Shown here piece after piece: positions 11,787 to 21,800 of a stretch of DNA of 64,000 nucleotides. Every line of letters begins with the position of its first letter. The stretch's first letter is position 1. The notes beneath the pieces are model-generated. The model ran no database searches, had not been told where the DNA came from, and saw only the letters and a program-made list of their open reading frames with translations. This DNA comes from Enoplolaimus lenunculus. Lineage: Eukaryota; Nematoda; Enoplea; Enoplida; Thoracostomopsidae. Location of the stretch: contig JASANG010001590.1 in the NCBI GenBank assembly GCA_030248215.1, forward strand, positions 124,001 through 188,000. Reading direction: 5' to 3'. The position numbers were made by a program, and so were the translations under genes.

Positions 11787-12083
11787 ACTTTCTAACTGTT
11801 TTTTTAAAAATCCGGCTACTTGAACATTTTCCAACCTACTATCTATACTTAGTGTATTTCGTGTCCGATTCAAACCGTTGACAAGAGTTCTTGAATAGCT
11901 TTTAAAGGGCTTTTTGGCGTGATCCTAAACGGTTGTTTTATAAAAACCATAGTCGATGACGAAATTCTGACTATTCATTTTGCAACTATTAAAAACTTTG
12001 CAGTTGTAGTTTTAAGTGTTTCCATTTCTTTTACTCGACTGTTTCTATTTTTTTTGCTAAAAACTAACTTTAAGTATAGTCAG

Positions 12084-12195
12084 GTGTATAGCTGGAATTG
12101 TGCCAGAAATATGTACTTATCAGCGGTTTATACAAGAAGGCACACGGTATGCGGACCCACCATACAAGACTCCCGAAATCCCTATGGACAAATGA
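12084..12195 (+). CDS. Candidate terminal exon, unidentified
   Basis: After the acceptor AGTCAG the frame reads CIAGIVPEICTYQRFIQEGT then RYADPPYKTPEIPMDK and stops. The composition is strongly protein-like. A longer overlapping frame in another phase is the shadow. The sequence resembles the C terminus of a small conserved protein, but I cannot place it, and no upstream exon was identified. Confidence 0.3.
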
Positions 12196-12199
12196 GAAA

Positions 12200-13369
12200 A
12201 TACAATTGAAGAATACAAGGACGGTTAAGCACTGCAAACAGGCATTGTTAGTAGAATTAGTAAAATATATTTAAAGGGGGCATTGTAGTCTAAAATTGGT
12301 TCAACGATGTAGCAAAATTTTTTCTACTAGGGGATCGAAGGGGTTCGTAGTGGTTATAGATGCCATTATTTCCCAAGAAAATTTAGCAGGTAAATAGATA
12401 AACGACAGAAGTGTATGAGTTATAAAATGAGTTGAAACAAAATATAAGTGCATAAAAATTAATTTCTCATATTTGTTTGGTAACGAAAACGGACACCCAA
12501 TTTTTACGAAAACAAAAAACAGATATCTGGCTATAATCTTGCGGCGCATCACAACTTAGGCCGATGTCTGATAACGGAATAAGGGCCTCGTTTAAACTTT
12601 TTTGGTTTACGTTCCGTTAAAATTTGGTTATTTCGGTTCTGTAAAACAGTTTATTACAAGTGCAAGCTGACTCGATAAAAAATCATTTTACTGACAACAT
12701 TCTTTGTTAAAAGCGGCCAATGTAAAGAACACGGGCGGAATAGTAGTTATAAGCATATTCCTAAGCCTAAGCCTAAGCACAACCTAAGCGTGAGAATGAG
12801 CATATCCTAAGCCTAAGCCTAAGCCAAACAAAAAAATTAGTCTGAAGGTTAAGCTTACTCTATTCTAGTCCCACAAATCCTCATGCGGTTGGTTTCTAAT
12901 CTACGGTTTTACCACACGTTCATCCCAACAGAGGACAATTTTTAGTGATACACAATGATGAATTCAAGAGAACTACCCAGGCCTAAAGACCCCCAGAAGA
13001 AATGACAACTAAAATTTTGCTTTTACATTTAGTACTAAACATTGCGTTTGACTTCTCGTTCATTTTGCAATGGAGTTTTCCCCCTCTTACATATCGCGCT
13101 GCCAAGTTCATCAAAAATTGCTGGATTCGTTGCTGAATACTGGTAGCAAAACCGAATTAGGTTCTGTGAGCCCCATGTAAATTTTTTAATCCAACAGTCA
13201 ATTTTTAAGCAAATATTTTCTATTCCTTCTTAGACAAAAACAAATGTTTATGATGCGATACAAGTAAAATGTGAGTACGATAAAATGGTCAAAACACATC
13301 AGTTTTCACAAATAAATTTGAGGCAAATTGGCAAGTTGTCGTATTGCCTGCATAAACCAGTATCATCAT
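12200..13369. other. Mostly unassigned
   Basis: Apart from the truncated family A copy (12715-12876) I see only AT-rich sequence and short chance frames. Confidence 0.5.
12715..12876 (-). mobile_element. Family A MITE, right end lost
   Basis: Starts GGCCAATGTAAAGAACACGG, has CCTAAG hexamers and AAGCTTACTCTATTC, then stops matching at about 12876 before the usual terminal repeat. Confidence 0.7.
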
Positions 13370-13664
13370 TTCGGAGCCCAAATCAATAGGAGACCGTATT
13401 CCTAATAACAATCCGTAAAAGCGGATAGAGTCTCTAAACCCTAATTAAAGTCCATAAATGGCAATTATCCCAAATTGCAGTGTATAAATGACTCCAGCAC
13501 GAAATTAAGTTATGATCGAAACTATAAATCAAAGTTACAATACCGTATATATCAGTAACGAAGGGCGGGTGAAAAATAAACAGCAGTCCGAAAAACCGAA
13601 TAACAGGGGCACCCTCTGGAGAAGCCAAAAAAATATCAATCTCCCCTATTAATCGAATCACCAG
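13370..13664 (-). mobile_element. Family D MITE, partial
   Basis: Reverse-oriented blocks GCGGATAGAGTCTCTAAACC, GGGGCACCCTCTGGAGA and TTAATCGAATCACCAG followed by TA. The left terminal repeat is poor. Confidence 0.7.
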
Positions 13665-13671
13665 TAGTTAA

Positions 13672-14012
13672 AGTAAAACTTAAATGGCTGGACAGACTAA
13701 CTAAACCAGAATTTTAAGTTTAACGTAAACTAACATATTTTTAAGTTTAACACGAGTTTAATGCTAAATTACTTTCATTTTAAGTTATAACTGCTGCTCA
13801 GAAATCTACACATAACTTTAATTCATTTAGGGTTTGCCTTGAACTGTAAATATGTAAGATTTCAAATGAGTCTGAAGCGTAAATTACCAATTAGTTTAGT
13901 TAATTTAGAAAGTTAGTTTAATACTGCAAGATTAGCTTAAGCTTAAATCGAGTTAGTTTAAGGGTTTAAAGAGTAGGTTTCGAACCTCCGTCGCTGAGGT
14001 ATGAAGCGTTGG
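13672..14012 (-). repeat. SINE-like repeat with a tRNA-like head on the minus strand
   Basis: The right end, read on the minus strand, contains GGAGGTTCGAAACC, a near-perfect tRNA B box, preceded by AAGGCGGCTATTTCCC. The body (AGTTTAACACGAGTTTAATG, AAGTTAGTTTAATACTG) is shared with the copy at 20328-20610. A head like tRNA-Ser or tRNA-Leu is possible. Confidence 0.55.
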
Positions 14013-14109
14013 GAAATAGCCGCCTTACGACATGTGTCGTGTTTGAGCAATTATCATTCTTCTATTAACGGTTTCATTGTATTGTGGACCTACTTTATAT
14101 GGTATTTAA

Positions 14110-14127
14110 ATCGAAAATAATAATAAT

Positions 14128-14160
<33 letters not shown>
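14110..14160 (+). repeat. AAT trinucleotide microsatellite
   Basis: About fifteen AAT units with one ATT interruption. Confidence 0.9.
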
Positions 14161-14358
14161 TAATTCAACTTATCACCAGCTGATTTTTTACCATTGATGT
14201 ATTACATAGCGTCTATATTTGCAATTAATATGTTAATCAACCAATATTAACGGTAAAATCAAAAATTAAAAAATGCAAAACTGTTGCATTTTACGTACCA
14301 AGGGACTCGAGGATTTTTAGCAATTTGATCGAAAAATATCGTTGACAATTAGATTTTT

Positions 14359-15029
14359 GGCCAATGTATAGAACAGGGCCGGAACATTAGTATAAACATA
14401 TCCCTAAGCCTAAGCCTAAGCCTAAGCCTAGACAAAAATAGTCTAAAGGTTAAGCTTATGCGGGGTTCACGTTACCGATTGTGCGCTTGGGATCTGTTTT
14501 GTCACCTACCCATAGCAGGAGGTAGAAACAACCTATATGAATAGGTTGCTAGCTAGCTACTACCCATATGGGTACCTTATGTTTGTAGCTATGGGTAGCT
14601 AGTCTTCGGATTGTTACCCATATGGGTACCTTGAGTTTGTTTTAACAATATTTATAGTTTATGTAATTTTTTAGATTTTTTCCAAAGATATATTGTAAAA
14701 AAGACTAAACCAGACTTGTAAAACAAAACTCACTGTACTGAGTTGTTTTAAAAAGCAAGCTTTTAAGTGCATTATGTTGACATCTATATGGGCTACCAGG
14801 AGACATCTCGACTCTACCCATATGGGTAGGTCAATATTTCAAAAACCTAGCTATGTGCAACATTTTATTTTCTGTTGGTATCCATATGGGTAACAAAAAA
14901 GTTAGTGTGTACCGCCATGGGCACAGTGACAAAACAGGTGCCAAGCGCACAACTGGTAACGTGAACCCCGTATTACTCTATATAACAGTGCCGCCGGAAA
15001 ATGTTCCAGCCCTGTTCTATACAAGGGCC
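14359..15029 (-). mobile_element. Family A MITE split by a PIF/Harbinger-like element
   Basis: Left part 14359-14458 and right part 14973-15029 are the two halves of one A copy, with the flanking duplication AGATTTTT/AGACTTTT. The interrupting element is listed separately. Confidence 0.8.
14459..14972. mobile_element. PIF/Harbinger-like element with TTA target duplication and long inverted ends
   Basis: A 514-bp insertion bounded by TTA at 14456-14458 and 14973-14975. The ends are inverted repeats of about 45 bp: GCGGGGTTCACGTTACC on the left and GGTAACGTGAACCCCG on the right, followed inwards by TGTTTTGTCAC/GTGACAAAACA. Four copies of the palindrome ACCCATATGGGT or close variants lie inside. 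No transposase. A three-base TTA duplication fits PIF/Harbinger. Confidence 0.75.
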
Positions 15030-15580
15030 AGACTTTTTATGTAGTTAAATCATGGTGTGCCAAACATTAATCAATTTATAACGCGGAACATTTCTACAAG
15101 GGCAATGACGTGGATGCTCCCGTGAAAGCCTGCGTAAGACGACCCCAAAATTAAGAAATCTTGAAATTATTTGACGATTAATACTTAAAAGATAAATTGA
15201 AGGTTTACATGCTGAAACTCCACATTTAGCAAGTTTCGTTAAAGGTCTTTAAGGTGCGAGGGTCTACTCTCATTTGGGGTATTGAAGGGTGCTAAGCACG
15301 GTAATCTTCAGTTGTGCCCTTGCTTGAGTTAAAATTTTACCTGAAACGAATAAGAAGAACAAAAGTCTTAAACACTGGGCTCAGTTCCGTAACATAGGAA
15401 CAAAGACTGGAACATTTACTGTAATCGCAACTGGTCTTTTCTTAGAGAACAGCGGACTTGTGGGATGTAAGCAGCGCTTGCGGTCAATAGATGTTATTTA
15501 CAAGGAGCGTAACAGGTATTCTGCAATTGTTCGATTAGAAACACAAAAAGACCAAATTCATTAAAAATTCAAGAAAATTT

Positions 15581-15781
15581 GGCCCATGTAAAGATCAGGG
15601 GCGGAGAGTTTTTCTGTGGGTCTAGAATAGAGTAAGCTTAAGCTGTAGGCTAATTTTTTTGCTTTGCTTAGGCTTACGTTTAGGCTTAGGCTTTGGAATA
15701 TGCTCATTCTTTTACGCTTAGGTTTAGGCTTAGGCTTAGGGTTAGGCTTAGGAATATGCTTTTAATACTGTTCCTCTGACC
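15581..15781 (+). mobile_element. Family A MITE with TTAGGC-like array
   Basis: A 201-bp copy with a perfect 8-bp duplication, GAAAATTT, on both sides. The interior has two GGCTTA clusters. Confidence 0.88.
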
Positions 15782-16327
15782 GAAAATTTTTAGAGCATCT
15801 GTATAGACTGTTTTTTTTTGAAATATTAGAAAAGCCGATGAATATTAGCACACCATAATTGTATAGGCTGAAAAATCAACATCTATCAACATTTTATACG
15901 TCAATATACATTTTTCGTCTCTTTAATATTTTGAACAGCATCCGTTTCCGTATCCGTTATTTTTACTATACGTCTACACCCAGGTAGAGTTGCCACTATT
16001 GCCGCCGCACATGCGCGTACCCGTGATAACAAAGTATAATTTTCTCAGTTTTCTAAATGACCATATTAGCTAACATTTTTAAGCAATCAAATTATTTATT
16101 GTGACCAGATTTCTAATGGATTCCGGTATAATAAAGCGACAAATTTTGAACTATTGATACAGTCGCTAAAAGGAACATTTTATAATGTGTATCACAATAT
16201 TATTGAAACCGTTCCGGTAACAAAGTTTGTTCACGCTATCATATTTGGTTCACCCAGTGAACTTATGATCTAACAACATATATATATGTATAAATATATA
16301 GATATATCAGGGTTCCAACAGGAACTA

Positions 16328-16396
16328 AATTTTGCCGGAACAGGAACAGGAACCGGAACAGGAACAGGAACAGGAACCGGAACAGGAACAGGAAAA
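16328..16396 (+). repeat. GGAACA/GGAACC hexamer microsatellite
   Basis: About ten tandem six-base units (GGAACAGGAACCGGAACAGG). Read in reverse it encodes Pro-Val or Phe-Leu runs, which explains two overlapping open frames. A related short block is at 49668-49695. Confidence 0.9.
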
Positions 16397-17032
16397 AACC
16401 GGAATTTGAAATAGTATTCATTACCGAATAACTGTTTGACTTTTCCAAAAACTTGACAAAAATGGCTTAAGCGCATTTTCAGATATTTCGTCTTCAAATT
16501 TTGCGAAAACATGCCACAAACAGTTTCTTAACAAAATTGAGATAATTGCGAAAACACTCAAACGAAATAAGAATTTTTCAAAGACAAAGTTTCCAATATG
16601 TAAATGATTATTAAAATTGGACACAAAATCGAAAAAATAAAATTCCCGTTCCAGCATCTTTGAATGCAGGAAGAGGAACGGCGGGAACAGGAATTGAATT
16701 TTTGCAGGAATTCCGGCCGGAATAGAAATTCTAGTTGAACAATAATATGACTGAAAAACTATTTTTATAATGCACTTTTTCAGCAACAGCTCTGAATTTG
16801 TAAATCCTAATATCCTATTGAAATAGTAGTTGAAAAAATTATTAAAGCATAGCGTCACAACCCCTTTCCCTACAACGATTGCCATATTCTCGTAGTTTTG
16901 GACTAATAAACTAAATCCTTCTATACGGCATTTATAAGCCTTGTTTTGGATATAAACAGAATTGTAACATGTTTGATCTCATTTAATAGATTATTAATAC
17001 ACATTTTCGCAAATCTCACACATTTGTCACAG

Positions 17033-17190
17033 AATGAAAACATGACGTTGTTTGGTATTGGTAGTATTTTATCAGTTTATTTGCCCGGATTAGCGTCCAG
17101 TATAATCAAATTCAAAGAGTGTGCCGAAAGCGCCATTGCCCAGCCGGTCACGGGGTTCGCAGCTAAAACTTCGAAAAATTCCGCCTTACT
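17033..17190 (+). CDS. Candidate exon next to a family C transposon, unidentified
   Basis: After the acceptor TTTGTCACAG the frame reads NENMTLFGIGSILSVYLPGL, then ASSIIKFKECAESAIAQPV. One hydrophobic segment could be a membrane helix or signal anchor. The frame runs into the family C element at about 17190, which may have disrupted the exon or lie just past its donor. No family recognised. Confidence 0.28.
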
Positions 17191-17336
17191 GCAGTGCAAA
17201 AAATGGTGAGTCAAATTGACTCTCTTCAAAATACGGTTTTCGGGACTACACAAACTGAGTCAAATTCGACTCCGTTAGAGTCAAATTCGACTCGCTGATC
17301 GACTTGGGTGATTGACTCACCATTTTATGCAATGTG
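17190..17336. mobile_element. Family C hairpin MITE, copy 3 (shortened)
   Basis: Starts GTGCAAAAAATGGTGAGTC and ends GACTCACCATTTTATGC. The central arm segment is lost. It directly follows an exon-like open frame. Confidence 0.75.
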
Positions 17337-17688
17337 TGTGTAGTTTTGAACGAGCTGAAAAATTATGCGTAATACTTGCATATCACTTTATAATAGTTGG
17401 TTTTTCTCATTTTAGCATAATAAATCTATTATTTTTTGTTACCAGGATCGATTTACGCTCAACTCAAATCTGTTTTCAAAAACGCCAAATAAGCTATATA
17501 TTTATTTACTTGGCAAATACTTAAGTATACATGTCGTAGCCCAATTCGTAATTCAGCCCAATTGTAAAATTGGCCTATTCAAAACTCGGGATTATGACTT
17601 GCGCTAGCCCACGGCGTAATAGCATCAAAATTTAGTGATTCCGCATTTGAACAACTACCTATCACATAAACAATATATTATACCAGTA

Positions 17689-18084
17689 CTGTAGTGACCC
17701 GAATAAGAAGAGGTGGGGGACTGATATTTATTTGGCCTCTCCAGAGGGTACCCCCCTTGTTAATCGGTTACGGACTGTTATTTATTTTTAACCCACGCTC
17801 AGCCGCCCTTCGTTACTGATATGTATCCGGTACTGCAATTATCCGTTGAATTAAACATTATTTGCCTTGTGTCAATAGCACAATTTAAAGTTTCGAAATA
17901 AAATTATTTGGTCCTGGAATCATTTATGCGCTACAATTAGGGTTCATTGACATTTATCGACTCTGATTAGGGTTTAGGGACCCTATCCGCTTACGGACTC
18001 TTATTAGGGATACGGACTACAATTGATTCGGAATCAAAATGGTGACCTTCCTCTTATTACCCCCTCGTATTCGGGTCAATACAG
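17689..18084 (+). mobile_element. Family D Tc1/mariner-like MITE
   Basis: A 396-bp element with ends CTGTAGTGACCCGAATAAG and TATTCGGGTCAATACAG and TA on both sides. It contains CTCCAGAGGGTACCCCCC and CTATCCGCTTACGGACTC, which recur in all copies. No coding capacity. Confidence 0.85.
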
Positions 18085-18285
18085 TAGCCATAGTTGCATA
18101 TATATGCGCAATTTTATTAAGGTTCCGGGATTTCAAACGAACGCTTCTACGTCAAGTATACAATTTCAAACCATAACGACTACTTGAATGCATTGCGTAA
18201 ATAATACAGGCCATGTTAACTTACAAAATAGGTAAATGGATCTATATGTACAAATTCTTTTGCAGAACAATCATTTACATTTTTC

Positions 18286-18372
18286 AAAAGCTATTTTACT
18301 ACTGAGCTCTAGAACGGTGCACAAAATACGTATGTGGGGCGTTCCAGCTTCAGCAATATAGATATAATAAAG
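18286..18372. repeat. Family K dispersed repeat, 3' part
   Basis: ACAAAATACGTATGTGGGGC and GTTCCAGCTTCAGCAATATA followed by GATA. It matches the ends of the copies at 22143 and 21095. The trailing ATATAGATA suggests a fixed 3' tail, but the class is unknown. Confidence 0.5.
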
Positions 18373-18805
18373 AGCAGCTCTTCGGAACACTGTGAGTTAC
18401 AAGCTTTAAGCTTACACGGTCCTATTTCGGGTGTTCCGTCTTTGCAATTAAAGTGGGCAAAGCTGCATGTATTTTAGTATAATATTCTATCGCACAACAG
18501 ACTGCAATTCGCAAAATTCTAATGTTCAGTGAACTCACCAAGTATATGTAAATGCTCTCGACCCAATTGGGGAAAGTATGACATATTTCGCATCGTCTGA
18601 TGTTGGCAACGCAGCGTGTGCCAAACTGACTACATTGTAATTAACATGTTGTTGCAATTACCTGCGTTGACAATTCCGGCTACTAAGAGTTGACAAAAGT
18701 TATTTTAAGTTTAGTCTCAAAGCTTTCAAGCGGTTGATGCGCACTTCAAAGAAATATAGTAAAATTGCGACAAATTAGATTCATCACAGCTGAATAAACT
18801 TGTTG

Positions 18806-21800
18806 TCACCACGAAATCGGATCAGCGAACGAACATAAACTTTCGATGCCCAAATTGTACAAGTTTCCGGTTTCGTTCCGGTAAGCGCTAGTCACAACAC
18901 GGAAGTATCCAAATTCACCCTGAAAATATTTAGATGCCAAAGTTGTGTCATTTAATAGTGTTTTAGCTTAAAATTTACAATGGAAAAATTTTGAAAATGA
19001 TTGTAGTTTATTACAAATTTATAATTTACTGCAATTATGGTATGCTTACAGTGAGTTCTAAATATTAACGAAATCTTTTAGCATCGTTATTAAAATACCG
19101 TTTTCGCTGAAAACGTTTATCTGGGCTTGGGTCCATGTAAAGCTAACGGGCGGAACGCTTTTCCGTGGAACTGTAATAGAGCAAGCTAAAGGCTTTAAAC
19201 TGATATTTTGCTTAGTTTTAAGCTTAGGCTAATATTTAAGCTTAGGGATAAGCTCTTTTCTACACTTAAACTTATTCTTAGGCTTAGGCTTAGGAATATG
19301 CTCATACTACTGTTTCGGACCTGTGCTATAAATTGGTCCCTGCTTATATTAACTGTGAGTGCAATAATTTAATGTTCAAGAATTATCTTTTTAACCGGGC
19401 AACTGCATATATATAATAGCCAACGCACCAATTCCAACATGTGGTTAATGAATACAAGTAAACCACAAATATTTGCGTGTATTTCTAGCAAGCAAAGAAT
19501 ATGGTGCAAATTTCAACTGCAGGTAAAGATTATGGTTTTTCAAAGTTTAAATTATCAACAGGCAATATTTACTGGTGATATTACAGAATACAGAAATAAA
19601 AGGCTAAATAATTGATTTAAAGGTCAATAACGTACCCAAGGCGTGCCCCAAGAATTTCGTCCGATCCAGTATTCTGTGTCATCTTGTTCAGATACTCCCC
19701 AGCCTACCACAGATATCAAATGATTTATCTAAATTGAATCGTTATTTCCTACTTCAGAGCCTGTATTCTGAAATGTGTGTCGCACCTATTATCAGTTGGT
19801 GATAAGTGTAGTAGCTTTCGAACGCGTCTGAATGGAGACATTCAAAATTTAGTGCAGTTTTCGGATCTAGCATTTACTACTGTGCCAATTTTGAGATCTA
19901 CAATTACAAGCAATCGTCAGTATGACAAACTATCGCTAACTGGTGATAGGTGCTGTACCCATTTGAGAATATGGGCCTAAATCGGTATTTAGGCAATCGT
20001 TCCTACCGTTCCTGGAAAATAACTTTTGCCATTTTTATAAATCATTACGATAGCCAGGTCATAAAATGTTTCATGCACTAAATATTAAAGTTAAAAAACC
20101 TTGAAGTAACAATCATGAGAACATACAAGGCGAAATATGAGATGGTGTATATCCCCCTCCCGATATTTATACAGAGATAAAAACGCATATTTAACAGACT
20201 TTCGAACAACTTTCTGATCGGTAAGAAGTCGAAATAGTGTTTTAAATGGGGTTATATACTCTCAAAATACTTAAACATAACTAATAGTTTAATTAAACTG
20301 AAATATCAGTTTATGTAATACTTAAATGACTGTACGGACTAACTAAACTATACAATTTTAAGATTTAAACTAACGTGTTTTTAAGTTTAACACGAATTTT
20401 TAGTAAACTTAATTTTAGTTTAAGTAACAAGTGCAGCCATGTATCTAAGAGTTCATTAAGTTTAGCTTAAACTAAAAATACGTAAGATATTAAATGAGTT
20501 TAATCGTAAACCTACCTGTTAGCTTAGTTAATCTACAAAGTTAGTTTAATACTGGTAAATTAGCTTATATGCTTAAATCAAGTTAGTTTAAGTTTTTACA
20601 GAGTAGGTACTCTCTCACACTGAAATGCACATACGAAACTTCACCAGTTATATATCATTTTGCGGTATCCAATGTTGGTAAAAAATATAATATATCTTTT
20701 AGTCATAATGAAATTTCAATTACCAGACGAAAACGAAAAGTGACACGAAATTTAAAAAATCAATCCACGTTACCGATTTGAACATAACTGGTGCTGTTAT
20801 ATAAAGGATTGTCGTTCACATGGAAAGGTTGAAAATGTAAGCCGTGAGACTATCTTATAGACATATGCTCGATATGGCAAAATAGTACAAGGCTAAAACT
20901 GGTCGCAGTAATAAAATTCACCTATAATTGTATATTTCTTTTCCGGTCTCAAAGCCAACTCGAAATATCACACCAGAGTACGAGAAATAGGCATGCATAT
21001 GATGCATGAAAATAGACTATTTGCCTAAAGATATCATATAAACATCTAGTAATGTATTATATTTATTATTTATATATGTATACAATTATAAATATAAACT
21101 AGTCAGCCGGCTTTGCGCAAGGCGAAAAAGTTAGCAAACACAGAACAATATACATGCAAATTATCGTTACAATTACATTTCTGCTCTGAGAAAATATTGT
21201 AAACAAAATAATGCTGGAAAGTTGCCTAAACTACGTATATGGATGTATCTTTCTTGTTAACTAAAGCTCAAACTTACAATCGGTGACTGCTGATATTCGT
21301 CGTGTATGCCGCCTTTATATTGTTCAAATTGATCAGTTATTGAAATGCCACACCTAAAATGCCATTCACAAATAAAAACAAAACTTAGCACTAGTGCTCG
21401 CGAATTCGGACGTTAAAAACTTGAACGACTAGGCTTTTAGCCGAAAGGCCGATCATAACGGAGGCTAGTGACGCCACAGCCTCTGGAGCCTGCACCTCTG
21501 GGCTCATGCCGAGTGTTACAAAAATCGGCGCTTTGAATGAAGAAACATTTCAGGACAACATTTTTGTGCAATTTTGGTTGGGACCCCCGATAACTCGGTC
21601 TCAGGACACTGTGTGGTCAGGGTCCGTTTAGTCATTTACTAAGAGTACGCATAGGATTAGGGTTAAGTGTTCCATGAAATGTTCAAGCTTAGGGTCATGA
21701 CCATACAATCTGAAGCTAATTGTGGCCTAACAGCTCGTTTTTCTATTCGACAGCTTTTTACTGAAGATTAGGTTGTAAACGAGAGAGAAAACATACAGTA

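Noticed and set aside
16270-16512. Open frames with Pro-Val and Phe-Leu runs
   Set aside because: They are translations of the GGAACA hexamer microsatellite with no splice or start context.
20895-21020. Candidate cathepsin exon reading [16 protein letters not shown] on the minus strand
   Set aside because: The phase would create a stop with the next exon, and the true exon (21353-21278, [20 protein letters not shown]) was found nearby.
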